Origin: JBGQOG01 sp052113705
GTDB taxonomy: Bacteria > Pseudomonadota > Alphaproteobacteria > Rhodobacterales > Rhodobacteraceae
Reading direction: 5' to 3'
NCBI RefSeq assembly: GCF_052113705.1
Contig: NZ_JBGQOG010000003.1
Location: forward strand, 62,001-126,000
Length of the DNA stretch: 64,000 nucleotides
Positions 44,922 through 54,630 of this stretch are shown here, in pieces. A program made the translations under genes and the position numbers. Each line of letters begins with the position of its first letter. Position 1 is the stretch's first letter. Below the pieces are notes generated by a model, which saw only the letters and a list, made by a program, of their open reading frames with translations, searched no databases and was not told the origin of the DNA.

Positions 44922-45793
44922 CGCTCATCCTCCACCCCGTTCGACAGACAGCCGATCCCCTCGGCCTCCACCTCGATCACATCGCCGGGCTTGAGCCAGA
45001 CGGGCGGGTCGAACCGCGCCCCCGCCCCCGTGGGGGTGCCGCAGACGATCATGTCGCCCGGCACCAATGTGGTGAAGGTCGAGACGTAACTCACGATATA
45101 GCGGAAATCATAGATCATTCGGGAGGTGCGGTCCTGCTGGCGGATCTCGCCATTGACCCGTGTGATCAGGGCGATGTCGTCAAGCTGATCGGCGGTGCGG
45201 AACGGCACCAGCCAAGGCCCGATGGACCCCGAGCCATCCCAGTTCTTGCCCTGCGTCACGTTGAATTTCGCATGGCGCACCCAGTCGCGGATCGTGCCCT
45301 CATTGCACAGGGTCAGCGCGGCGATATGGTCATAGGCGTCTTCGCGGGCGATGCGGCGTCCGGCCTTACCGATCACGATCACCACTTCGCCCTCATAATC
45401 CAGCTGCGGGCTTTCGGGCGGCCGGATCAGGGCCTGACGGTGCCCGGTAAAGCTGCGCGCAAAGCGGATGAAGATCGAGGGACGCCCCGGGGCCGCCTGC
45501 CCGTCCTTGTATTCCGCGTTGCGGTCAGGAAAATTCACCCCGATGCAGATCAGCTTTTCGGGATCGGCAATCGGGATCAGGAATTCTACCTCTGCCTCGG
45601 CAAAGGCGGGCGCGCGCCCTTCAGCGGCGGCGATCACCTCCTCAAGCGCGCCCGCCTCGATCACCTCTTTCAGGCCTGCGAAGCGGCTGCCGTAATCCGG
45701 CGTCAGGTCAATGATACCCGCCTCGGTGACAACGCCAAAACGCGCGGCCCCCTTGGCGCGAAAGGCAGCGATGCGGGCAGGAATGGGTTTCAT
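44915..45793 (-). CDS. hpaG: FAH-family isomerase/decarboxylase of the homoprotocatechuate pathway
   Basis: 292 residues from the ATG at 45793. One FAH domain is present: CIGVNFPDRNAEY, the acidic triad in LDYEGEVVIVIG, DWVRHAKFNVTQGKNWDGSG and VPGDMIVCGTPTG. E. coli HpaG has two such domains (isomerase and decarboxylase), so this single-domain protein may do both steps or only decarboxylation. It lies between hpaD and hpaH. Confidence 0.85.
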   Translation of the reverse strand: MKPIPARIAAFRAKGAARFGVVTEAGIIDLTPDYGSRFAGLKEVIEAGALEEVIAAAEGRAPAFAEAEVEFLIPIADPEKLICIGVNFPDRNAEYKDGQAAPGRPSIFIRFARSFTGHRQALIRPPESPQLDYEGEVVIVIGKAGRRIAREDAYDHIAALTLCNEGTIRDWVRHAKFNVTQGKNWDGSGSIGPWLVPFRTADQLDDIALITRVNGEIRQQDRTSRMIYDFRYIVSYVSTFTTLVPGDMIVCGTPTGAGARFDPPVWLKPGDVIEVEAEGIGCLSNGVEDERC

Positions 45794-45913
45794 GATGGCG
45801 CTCCTTGCGCGGTTCCGCCGAAGCAGAGTGATGTGAATGTGCCGACAGGCCCGCCCCGCCGTTGCGCCGCCCCGGGCGCGCACAGCGTCCGGGTGGCGCG
45901 GCGGGATGCCGCC

Positions 45914-46894
45914 TCACGGGGCGATGATCGGCGAGGCTGTGAGCACGGCCGCATCCGGCATGATGTTCTGGAAGGTGGAGCCATGTTCGAACCACGAACG
46001 CGGCGCGGGCGCGCCCCAGAGGGTTTGGCGCTGCGGATCCTTCAGATCCCATTTGATCGGCTCAAGATCGGGGTCAACCGTCTGATAATCCGAGCAATAA
46101 ATCTCAATCCGGTGCCCGTCGGGGTCCAGCACATAAAGGAAAAAGGCATTGGAAATCCCGTGCCGTCCCGGGCCGCGCTCAATATTGCCGACATAGCCGG
46201 TGGTGGCCATCAGATCGCAGAGGTCGATGATGTTGAGCGGTGTCGGCACCCAGAATGCCGTGTGGTGCAGACGCGGGCCGGTGCCGCTGGTGAAGGCGAT
46301 GTCATGCACGCCGCCCTTGCGGTGCGTCCAGGCGGCCCAGAGTTTCCCGCTCTCCTCATCCTCGGTGTATTCGGTAACGCGGAAGCCCATCTGACCGTAA
46401 AAGGCGACCGCTTTGTCCACATCGGTGGCAAAGCAGTTGAAATGGTCGATCCGCAGCGGTTTCACCCCGTGGTAGAGCGCGTAGTGCTGATGGATCGGCG
46501 GCAGGCGGTCCATTTGGAAATAGAGCTCAATCGGCATGCCAAAGCAGTCATGCGTGCGCAGGGTGCGGCCCTGATAGGGACGCTCGACCCAATCGGTCCT
46601 GTGACCTTGCGCCTTGAACCAGGCCTCGGCCTTGTCCAGTTCGCCCTCGTCATAGACCTTGAAGCAGAGCGCGCGGATGTTGCTCTCGTCGGATTTCACC
46701 AGCACCAGCGAATGGTGCCCGCGCTCTTCCATCGCCCGCAGGAAGATGTGCCTGTCATCCTCATCGGTGACCTGCAGCCCCAGCGTGTTGACGTAAAAGG
46801 CACGGCTGGCGGCCAGATCCCGGACGCCGAAAACGGCATGGCTGAGACGGATGATGTTGAAGGGCGGATAAAGGGTCGGCGCCGGTATCGGCAT
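45914..46894 (-). CDS. hpaD: 3,4-dihydroxyphenylacetate 2,3-dioxygenase
   Basis: 326 residues of the type I extradiol (vicinal oxygen chelate) group, like the Brevibacterium and Arthrobacter enzymes rather than the LigB type of E. coli. Metal ligands are His151 (IDHFNC), His211 (LHHTAFWV) and Glu264 (HRIEIYCSD); His245 (GRHGISN) is the second-sphere acid/base. It opens homoprotocatechuate between C2 and C3. Confidence 0.92.
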   Translation of the reverse strand: MPIPAPTLYPPFNIIRLSHAVFGVRDLAASRAFYVNTLGLQVTDEDDRHIFLRAMEERGHHSLVLVKSDESNIRALCFKVYDEGELDKAEAWFKAQGHRTDWVERPYQGRTLRTHDCFGMPIELYFQMDRLPPIHQHYALYHGVKPLRIDHFNCFATDVDKAVAFYGQMGFRVTEYTEDEESGKLWAAWTHRKGGVHDIAFTSGTGPRLHHTAFWVPTPLNIIDLCDLMATTGYVGNIERGPGRHGISNAFFLYVLDPDGHRIEIYCSDYQTVDPDLEPIKWDLKDPQRQTLWGAPAPRSWFEHGSTFQNIMPDAAVLTASPIIAP

Positions 46895-46963
46895 GGTCTC
46901 TCTCCCTGAAAGAAGCTGCGGGGGGCGGCTCTCCCAAGCCGCCCGGATCGGTGGACTGCGGGC

Positions 46964-48475
<1,512 letters not shown>

Positions 48476-48484
48476 CTTGGGTCC

Positions 48485-48874
48485 TCAGCTTTGTCCCGGC
48501 AGGCGGGCGTGAATGGGAGTGTCCTTCCAGCTCAGACCCGGGTCGATGACCCTGATTTCGAGCGAAAGGGCGAAATACTGCGTGGCCAGCGGCCCGGCGA
48601 GCGCGCGCTGCGCGGCGGCAAAGATCGCATCGCCCGCCGCGCGCAGCGCCTCGGGGCTGCGCCCCGCGCCCACCGCCAGCGTCAGCGCCGCGAAATCATT
48701 CCCGGGCAGCCCATCGGCCAGCACGACGTGATCTGCGCAATGGGCGCGCACCCGGATGCCTGCCAGCGGGAATATCCCCGCCGCTACCATGGCCGCAGAG
48801 GCCGCGCGGCACAGCGCCGCAACATCGGCCCGCGCAGCAAGGCCGGGCGAATATTCGATGGTGAGATGCGGCAC
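48485..48874 (-). CDS. hpaF: 5-carboxymethyl-2-hydroxymuconate delta-isomerase
   Basis: 129 residues starting at a GTG (48874) with an AGGAGGAG site eight bases upstream. A longer frame to 48898 has no such site. After Met removal the chain begins PHLTIEYS, placing the catalytic Pro1 of the tautomerase superfamily at the amino terminus, which settles the start. It is the first gene of the hpa operon, divergent from hpaR. Confidence 0.92.
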   Translation of the reverse strand: MPHLTIEYSPGLAARADVAALCRAASAAMVAAGIFPLAGIRVRAHCADHVVLADGLPGNDFAALTLAVGAGRSPEALRAAGDAIFAAAQRALAGPLATQYFALSLEIRVIDPGLSWKDTPIHARLPGQS

Positions 48875-48898
48875 GATTCTCCTCCTGGGCCCTTTCAT

Positions 48899-48910
48899 TT
48901 AACATGTTAA
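48899..48910. promoter_or_regulatory. HpaR-type operator TTAACATGTTAA (hpaF promoter)
   Basis: Perfect 12-base palindrome 25 bases before hpaF. A leftward TTGACA (48929-48924) ends 13 bases before it, so the site covers the -10 region. Centres of this and the next site are 42 bases (four turns) apart. Confidence 0.8.
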
Positions 48911-48939
48911 GTTTATCCTCGCTTGTCAAGCAAGCCGAT

Positions 48940-48953
48940 TTCGAACATGTGAA
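48940..48953. promoter_or_regulatory. Second HpaR-type site TTCGAACATGTGAA (hpaR promoter)
   Basis: Degenerate copy of the AACATGTT core, 24 bases before hpaR. TTGTCA at 48923-48928 faces right as a -35 overlapping the leftward TTGACA. Autoregulation of hpaR is therefore likely. Confidence 0.65.
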
Positions 48954-48976
48954 GTAATTGTCGGAAGGGGTGCACA

Positions 48977-49438
48977 ATGGATCAGCCGGAACAGCGCGAC
49001 AGGATGGAACTGGCCGAGACACGGCGCACGCTGCCGATTGCGCTGTTGCGGGCCCGCGAGGCGGTGATGGAACGCTTTCGCCCGATGCTGAGCGCGCATG
49101 ATGTGACCGAGCAGCAATGGCGCGTCATGCGCGTCTTGCAAGAAACCGGCGGCAGCGACGCGAGCCAACTGGCACAGGCGGCCTGCGTTCTGCCGCCCTC
49201 GCTGACGCGGATGCTGCGCAGCCTTGAAAGCCGTGGTTTCATCGCCCTGAGCAAAGACCCCGACGACGGGCGTCGCGCCCTGATTGCACTGACCGCCGCG
49301 GGTCAGGCCTTCTTGCAGCAAGTCTCGCCGGAAAGTGCTGCAATTTACGCCGAGATCGAGGGCCGCATCGGGCGCGAGCGCATCGCGCATCTGCTGGATG
49401 AGATTGAAGCGCTGCTTGCGGCTTTGTCCGAGGATTGA
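48977..49438 (+). CDS. hpaR: Homoprotocatechuate degradation regulator HpaR (MarR family)
   Basis: 153 residues. MarR winged helix: LSAHDVTEQQWRVMRVLQE, then LAQAACVLPPSLTRMLRSLE and the wing KDPDDGRRALIALT. The LPIALLRARE segment near residue 20 is typical of HpaR. It is divergent from hpaF with two palindromic sites between. It should repress the hpa operon until an aromatic effector binds. Confidence 0.92.
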   Translation: MDQPEQRDRMELAETRRTLPIALLRAREAVMERFRPMLSAHDVTEQQWRVMRVLQETGGSDASQLAQAACVLPPSLTRMLRSLESRGFIALSKDPDDGRRALIALTAAGQAFLQQVSPESAAIYAEIEGRIGRERIAHLLDEIEALLAALSED

Positions 49439-49444
49439 TCGATT

Positions 49445-49462
49445 TCGTTGCTCTCGCAACGA
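49445..49462. promoter_or_regulatory. MarR-type operator TCGTTGCTCTCGCAACGA
   Basis: Perfect inverted repeat TCGTTGC-N4-GCAACGA, part of a 24-base repeat at 49442-49465, 33 bases before the marR start. The same consensus recurs twice upstream of hmgA and its MarR gene. Confidence 0.75.
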
Positions 49463-49495
49463 AATTCGGCCAAGTTACGGAAAACGGAGCGCCCG

Positions 49496-49936
49496 ATGCA
49501 GCTTGAATCCTTTTTCCCCTATCAGCTTGCCATCACCGCCGAAGCCTTTTCGCGTCAATTGGTTGAGGTCTATGGCCGCGCCTTTGGCCTCACGCGGGAG
49601 GAATGGCGGCTTTTGTTCCTGATCGACGGCGCGGGCGAGATCACCTCGCTCGATCTCGCGCGGCGCTCCTCGCTCGACAAGGTGCAGATCAGCCGGGCGG
49701 CGCAGCGGCTGGAAGACAAGGGCATGATCTCGCGGATGGTGGCGGGCGAAGACCGGCGGCTGCGGCGCTATGCGATGACCGACGCGGGGCGCGAGATTTT
49801 TGCACAGGCTTTTGCGCAGGTGCGGGCGCGCGCCGACCGCGTGCTCGCGGAATTGGCGGAGGCGGATCGCGCGGCACTGGAGCGTGGGCTGGAGGCGCTG
49901 CGGACCGCTTGCGCCCGTGTCGCGGCGCAGGGCTGA
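49496..49936 (+). CDS. MarR-family regulator, paralogue of the homogentisate MarR
   Basis: 146 residues from the ATG at 49496. It begins with FFPYQLAITAEAFSRQL and has EEWRLLFLID, then SSLDKVQISRAAQRLEDKGM as recognition helix, and a wing EDRRLRRYAMT. It aligns block by block with the MarR protein at 58357 (F.PY.L...A.A.S.QL, EWR.L, K..SRA..RLE, DRRL), and an equivalent operator precedes it. Neighbouring genes on either side are not its own operon. Confidence 0.9.
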   Translation: MQLESFFPYQLAITAEAFSRQLVEVYGRAFGLTREEWRLLFLIDGAGEITSLDLARRSSLDKVQISRAAQRLEDKGMISRMVAGEDRRLRRYAMTDAGREIFAQAFAQVRARADRVLAELAEADRAALERGLEALRTACARVAAQG

Positions 49937-49963
49937 CGCCTCGGCGGCGCAGTTTTGGCGAAA

Positions 49964-49981
49964 CGGGGGCCGCAGCCCCCG
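49964..49981 (-). terminator. Intrinsic terminator of the TRAP operon
   Basis: Perfect CGGGGGC-loop-GCCCCCG hairpin with a four-base loop (CGCA, or TGCG on the transcribed strand), 15 bases beyond the dctM stop, followed on the reverse strand by TTT. Lies between convergent genes. Confidence 0.6.
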
Positions 49982-49996
49982 CCCCATGTCACGCCC

Positions 49997-51307
49997 CTAT
50001 TGCAGCATCCACAGTGAGATGATCGGGAAAGCCACGATCAGGGTGATCCGCACGATATCGGCGACCCAGAACCACAGGATCCCGCGGAACATCGTGCTCA
50101 GCGGCACATCGGGCAGCACCGAGCGCAGCACGAAGACATTCATCCCCACCGGCGGGGTGATCAGCGAAATCTCGGTCGCCACCACCACGATCACCGCGAA
50201 CCAGATCAGCGCGGTATCGGGATCGGCCAAGAGACCAGTGCCGAAATCGAGCTGATAGATCAGCGGATAAAAGACCGGCACCGTCAGCAGGATCATCGAC
50301 AGGCTTTCCAGCACCGTGCCAAGCAAGAGATAGATCACCACGATGATCACCATCACCGTCCAGGGCCCCAGCCCCAGATGATAGACGAGGTCACCGAGTT
50401 CATCGGGCAGCCCGGCGAAGGTAACGAAATTGCCAAAGATTTCCGCGCCGATGATGATCGCAAAGATCATCGCCGAGGAAATCGCTGAATCTCGCAAAGC
50501 CTGCCAGAGCGCAGAACGGCTCAGCCCGCCGACCACGAGGGCGATCACCACGGCCGCCGCCGCGCCCATGCCTGCGGCCTCGATCGGGGTGAAGAAACCG
50601 CCGTAAATCCCGGCCATGATAAAGGTGAACAGCGCCGCCGTCGCCAGCACCCCGATCAGATCCCTGCGCGAGATCGGCAGCGGCGCGGTGACTTCGGGCG
50701 CCAGTGACGGATTGACCCGCACCGCCACCACCACCGCCACCAGATAGAGCACGATCCCCAGCACCCCGGGAATGATGCCTGCGATGAACAGCTTGCCAAT
50801 GTCGCTTTCGGTCAGGAGACCAAAGATGATCATCACCACTGAGGGCGGGATCAGAATCCCCAGCGTGCCGCCCGCGGCAATCGCGCCGGTGGCCAGACTG
50901 TCATGATAGCCAAAACGCCGCATCGAGGGCATCGCCACCTTGGACATCGTTGCCGCCGTCGCCAGTGACGAGCCGCAGACCGCCGAGAACCCGCCACAGC
51001 TCAGGATCGTCGCCATCGCGAGGCCGCCGCGCATGCGGCCAAAGATCCGGTCCGCCCCGGTGAACAGCCCCTGCGCGATGCCGGATCCGGCCAGAATATT
51101 GCCCATGAAGATGAACAGCGGCACGACCGAGAGGGAATAACTCATCCCGGTCTCGAACACCGCATTGCCGACCATCGCCCCGGCGGCATCAACGCCGCGC
51201 AAGGCCGCAAAGCCCGCGCCGCCCACCAGCGCCATGGCAAAGGCAATCGGCACCCGCAGGAACACCATCACCAGCAAGACGGCAAAGCCGATCAGTGAAA
51301 TGGTCAT
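49997..51307 (-). CDS. dctM: TRAP transporter large permease (DctM-type)
   Basis: 436 residues with about 12 membrane segments. FIFMGNILAGSGIAQGLF, GGFSAVCGSSLATAATM, GTLGILIPPSVVMIIFG and the late LITPPVGMNVFVL are DctM signatures. It overlaps dctQ by four bases. It moves a carboxylate coupled to sodium. The HpaR-type palindrome before dctP suggests an aromatic acid such as hydroxyphenylacetate. Confidence 0.93.
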   Translation of the reverse strand: MTISLIGFAVLLVMVFLRVPIAFAMALVGGAGFAALRGVDAAGAMVGNAVFETGMSYSLSVVPLFIFMGNILAGSGIAQGLFTGADRIFGRMRGGLAMATILSCGGFSAVCGSSLATAATMSKVAMPSMRRFGYHDSLATGAIAAGGTLGILIPPSVVMIIFGLLTESDIGKLFIAGIIPGVLGIVLYLVAVVVAVRVNPSLAPEVTAPLPISRRDLIGVLATAALFTFIMAGIYGGFFTPIEAAGMGAAAAVVIALVVGGLSRSALWQALRDSAISSAMIFAIIIGAEIFGNFVTFAGLPDELGDLVYHLGLGPWTVMVIIVVIYLLLGTVLESLSMILLTVPVFYPLIYQLDFGTGLLADPDTALIWFAVIVVVATEISLITPPVGMNVFVLRSVLPDVPLSTMFRGILWFWVADIVRITLIVAFPIISLWMLQ

Positions 51308-51750
51308 GTCGGTCTCCGAACCACGGCGATCACCGCCGACACCAGACAGCTTGCAATGCCAAGCACACCGAGCCCCCAGAGTGGCAGGCCAAGGCCCGCG
51401 GTGCGGGTGCCCGCCGCGAATTGATCCTCGGTCAGGATGACCAGACGAAAAGCGAAATAGAGAAGCACTACCCCTGCCACCGCACCGCCCAACCGCCCCA
51501 GCGTCCGAGAAACGCGCTCGGGCAGCAGCGGCACCAGGAGGTCAACCTCAACATGGCCGCCCGCCGCCGTGGTCAGCGGCAGAGCGACAAATACCAGCGC
51601 GCCCAACAAAACCTGCGTCACCTCAAAGGCACCGCTCAGCGGGCTGTTGAACAGATAGCGCCCGATGACATCGGTGCAGGTGACGAGGACAAGCCCCGTC
51701 ACCAAAACCGCTGCGACCAGTTCGAGCGCGAAACGCGCCCGATAGATCAT
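51304..51750 (-). CDS. dctQ: TRAP transporter small permease (DctQ-type)
   Basis: 148 residues with four membrane segments. CTDVIGRYLFNSPLSGAFEV is the DctQ hallmark. It overlaps dctP and dctM by four bases each. It supports DctM in the membrane complex. Confidence 0.9.
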   Translation of the reverse strand: MIYRARFALELVAAVLVTGLVLVTCTDVIGRYLFNSPLSGAFEVTQVLLGALVFVALPLTTAAGGHVEVDLLVPLLPERVSRTLGRLGGAVAGVVLLYFAFRLVILTEDQFAAGTRTAGLGLPLWGLGVLGIASCLVSAVIAVVRRPT

Positions 51751-52757
51751 TGCGCGACACCCGTCATCTGGCGGAAGCTGGCCAAGGCGGCGCGCCCGTC
51801 ATAGCCCTCTCCCAGACTGTCGGCCCATGCGCCTTCAAGCTCTGCCGCCCGGGTACGGATGGCCGCGACCACTTCGTCGCTGGCCGGGTCTACCTCCATC
51901 TTGCCCTCGGCGGCTGCCACGCCGATCTCATCGGCTTTGGTCCAGGCCTCGCCCACACGTTTGGCGAAGGACAGCCCGGAGAGGGCGGTGATGGCCGCCT
52001 GATCCTCGGGCGAGATCGCATCCCATTTCGCCTGATTGATCACAAAGAACCAGGTGGTGTTGTAGATGCCGCCCGGCAGTTTGGTGGTGTATTTCAGGTA
52101 ATCCGCAAGCTTGAACGAGGCGATGGCATCATAGGGAAAGGCCACCCCATCGACGACCCCGCGCGAGAGTTTTTCATAGACCTCGCCCGAGGCCATGAAC
52201 AAGGGCTCGACCCCGAAACCTTTCAGCAGATCAGCCACATAGCCCCCCGGCACCCGGATCTTGAGACCCTCGAGGTCTTTCAGATCTTTGATCGGGCGCT
52301 GGTTGTTGTGCAGCATGCCGGGGCCGTGCATGAACAGGCCCAGAAGATGCGTGCCTGCATGTTCCTCGGCGGCGCCCAGCTGTTCGGTGTAGACCGTCCA
52401 GAAGGCCTCGGAATTGGTCACCGCATCATCGCCCAGAAAGCTGAACTGGCCGATCCGGGCGCGCTTGAAGCGGTCGTCTTCGGTGAAGGAATGCAGGCCA
52501 TAGGTGATGTCGGCAATATCGTCGCGCGCCATGTCGAAATGCGCGGGCGGGCTGCCCAAAGGCTTGGCCAGAACCCGGACCGTCACCCGTCCGTCGGTGG
52601 CCTTCGCCACCTCTTCGGCCCAGGGCTTGAAGGCATTTTCCACGATCGGGTGCCGGGGCGGCAGCCAGCTCGACAGCACCAGCTCTTCCGCAAAGGCCGG
52701 AAGCCCGCTGGCCAGCGCGAACAGCCCGCCGATCAGGGTCGCTTTCAGTTGTTTCAT
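51747..52757 (-). CDS. dctP: TRAP transporter substrate-binding protein (DctP-type)
   Basis: 336 residues from the ATG at 52757, preceded by a GGAGGGAGG site. A signal peptide ends near PAFAEE. LSSWLPPRHPIVENAF, the GLKIRVPGGYVADLLK segment with its carboxylate-binding arginine, and the later GVVDGVAFPYDAI are typical. It is the first gene of the TRAP operon. Confidence 0.92.
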   Translation of the reverse strand: MKQLKATLIGGLFALASGLPAFAEELVLSSWLPPRHPIVENAFKPWAEEVAKATDGRVTVRVLAKPLGSPPAHFDMARDDIADITYGLHSFTEDDRFKRARIGQFSFLGDDAVTNSEAFWTVYTEQLGAAEEHAGTHLLGLFMHGPGMLHNNQRPIKDLKDLEGLKIRVPGGYVADLLKGFGVEPLFMASGEVYEKLSRGVVDGVAFPYDAIASFKLADYLKYTTKLPGGIYNTTWFFVINQAKWDAISPEDQAAITALSGLSFAKRVGEAWTKADEIGVAAAEGKMEVDPASDEVVAAIRTRAAELEGAWADSLGEGYDGRAALASFRQMTGVAQ

Positions 52758-52827
52758 CCTATCCTCCCTCCAGAGTCTACGCACCGGTCTCCCTCCGGGT
52801 TGCGTGCCGCGGGGCGTACCCGCTTTA

Positions 52828-52839
52828 TTAACATGTTAA
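52828..52839. promoter_or_regulatory. HpaR-type operator TTAACATGTTAA (TRAP promoter)
   Basis: Identical 12-base palindrome to that before hpaF. A leftward TTGACA (52859-52854) ends 14 bases before it, the same geometry as at hpaF, and dctP starts 70 bases beyond. HpaR should control this importer too. Confidence 0.78.
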
Positions 52840-52855
52840 ATAGATGCTTTGCCTG

Positions 52856-53056
52856 TCAAGACGTTTCCGCGCAACGGGCGGCCAGCGCCAATGCCTGCTC
52901 AATAACCGTCATTTCGCCGATATGATTCATCAGGATAAGGATCAGCCGGGCATTCAGTGCCTGGCTCTGATCCGGCGTCAGGCCCTTATGGGCGGCGATC
53001 AGTGCGGCATAGGCGGCGTCAGAATCGGTGATGTTCTTTGCGGTGATCAGGCTCAT
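52856..53056 (-). CDS. DUF2783-like small protein
   Basis: 66 residues from the ATG at 53056, overlapping the monooxygenase stop by four bases. It is a short helical protein (DSDAAYAALIAAHKGLT, then LNARLILILMNHIGEM). I recall DUF2783 proteins beside FAD monooxygenases in homogentisate clusters; the role is not known. It may be an accessory subunit. The next unit downstream has its own promoter. Confidence 0.7.
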   Translation of the reverse strand: MSLITAKNITDSDAAYAALIAAHKGLTPDQSQALNARLILILMNHIGEMTVIEQALALAARCAETS

Positions 53057-54609
53057 GCCCGGCCCTCCCAAATGGCGGTGACCTCGGCGGTGACCGCTGC
53101 CGCCTCTGCCCGCTCCCAGCGCGCGGCAATCACCTGATCGGGGCGCACGAGGTAGAGCGCGCGTTCGGCCTCCCCCAGATAGCGGGCGCGGATTTCGGGC
53201 GTCAGATCGGGCGCCAAAACCCGCAGGCCGGTGCCCTCCGGCGCTGCCTGACCCAGCGCAAGCAGCACCATCTCACCGCCAAGCGCGCTCAGCAGCCAGT
53301 CATTGCCAAGCGGCGCATCGGGTGCCACGGCCCCCGGACGCGCCAGGGGCGGCAAGTCCTCCGCATCCGGCGCCGCGGGCAGCGGATAGACGCAGGGCAC
53401 CGACAGACGCCCCGAATTCACCATAGGGCGCGCAAAATCCACCCGATTGGCAAGCGCCAGAACCGCATCGCGGAACCACCGCTCTGCCCCCTCTGCCGGT
53501 GACATGAAGCGGGTCGAGCGCGCGGAATTCAGGATGTTCTCATCCGAACCATAGGTCCGCTCTGCATCATACCGGCTGAGCAATGCGGCGGGCGCACGGC
53601 CCTGCACCACGGCCGCCAGCCGCCAGCCCAAAGCATCCACATCCTGCAACCCGCCATTGCCGCCGCGCGCCCCGAAGGGCGAGACGACATGCGCGCTGTC
53701 ACCGACAAAGATCACCCGGCCTTGCACGAAATTCTTCAGCCTGCGGCACTGGAACGTGTAGATCGAGGTCCAGTCGAGGGTGAAATTGCGGTGCCCCACG
53801 ACCTTTTCGATGCGCGGAATGATCCGCTCGGGCCGCTTTTCCACCTCGGGATCGCTGTCCCAACCCAGTTGCAGATCAATGCGGTAGATGTTGTCGGGTT
53901 GCTTGTGCAACAGCGCCGATTGCCCGCTGTGAAACTCGGGCTCAAACCAGAACCAGCGCTCTGACGGCATCTCAGCCTGCATTTCGATGTCGGCGATCAG
54001 AAAGCGTTCTTCAAACAGCTCCCCCTCAAATTCCAGCCCCAGCATCTGCCGCAGGGGCGAGCGGGCACCGTCGCAAGCCAGAATGTAGTCGGCCTGCAGC
54101 AGATAGGTTCCGTCCGGGGTTTCCACCGAGACCTCTGCACCCGCATCGGTCTGCGACACCCCCGTGACCCGGTTCTTGAACCGCAGATCGATCAGCGGGT
54201 TGGCCTCTGCCGCCGCCGCCAGATATTCCTCAACATAATATTGCTGCAGATTGACGAAGGCGGGCATCTTGTGGCCCGGCTCCGGCTGCAGATCAAAATT
54301 GAACACCTCGGCCGCGCGGTGAAAGGTGCGCCCCACCTTCCAAGTGACGCCCTTCTCCACGCAGGCCGCGCCGACGCCCAGACGGTCGAGGATCTCGAGC
54401 GAGCGTTTCGCCCAGCAAATGGCCCGCGACCCCACGGAGACGACATTATTGTCATCGAGCACCACCGAGGCCGTGCCGTGGCGGGCCAGTTCCAGTGCCG
54501 CGGCAAGGCCGACCGGCCCCGCCCCGACAATCACCACCGGATGCCGCGGTTCCGGGCCGGTCAGGCCCGGGGGTGCGACATAGGCGAAGGGCTTGTGATC
54601 GTAAGGCAT
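53053..54609 (-). CDS. FAD-dependent aromatic monooxygenase (MhpA/PheA-like)
   Basis: 518 residues of the class A flavin hydroxylases. GAGPVGLAAALELARHG is the FAD loop, CDGARSPLRQMLG the DG motif, and GDSAHVVSPFGARGGNGGLQD the GD motif. C-terminal thioredoxin-like region is short. It hydroxylates a phenolic ring. Within the homogentisate operon it could make homogentisate from a hydroxyphenylacetate, but the substrate is unproven. Confidence 0.88.
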   Translation of the reverse strand: MPYDHKPFAYVAPPGLTGPEPRHPVVIVGAGPVGLAAALELARHGTASVVLDDNNVVSVGSRAICWAKRSLEILDRLGVGAACVEKGVTWKVGRTFHRAAEVFNFDLQPEPGHKMPAFVNLQQYYVEEYLAAAAEANPLIDLRFKNRVTGVSQTDAGAEVSVETPDGTYLLQADYILACDGARSPLRQMLGLEFEGELFEERFLIADIEMQAEMPSERWFWFEPEFHSGQSALLHKQPDNIYRIDLQLGWDSDPEVEKRPERIIPRIEKVVGHRNFTLDWTSIYTFQCRRLKNFVQGRVIFVGDSAHVVSPFGARGGNGGLQDVDALGWRLAAVVQGRAPAALLSRYDAERTYGSDENILNSARSTRFMSPAEGAERWFRDAVLALANRVDFARPMVNSGRLSVPCVYPLPAAPDAEDLPPLARPGAVAPDAPLGNDWLLSALGGEMVLLALGQAAPEGTGLRVLAPDLTPEIRARYLGEAERALYLVRPDQVIAARWERAEAAAVTAEVTAIWEGRA

Positions 54610-54630
54610 GGTCTCCTCCCCTCGCCCGGC

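Noticed and set aside
49603..50255. + strand frames past the second MarR gene
   Set aside because: They shadow MarR and then run antisense into DctM, with no domain features.
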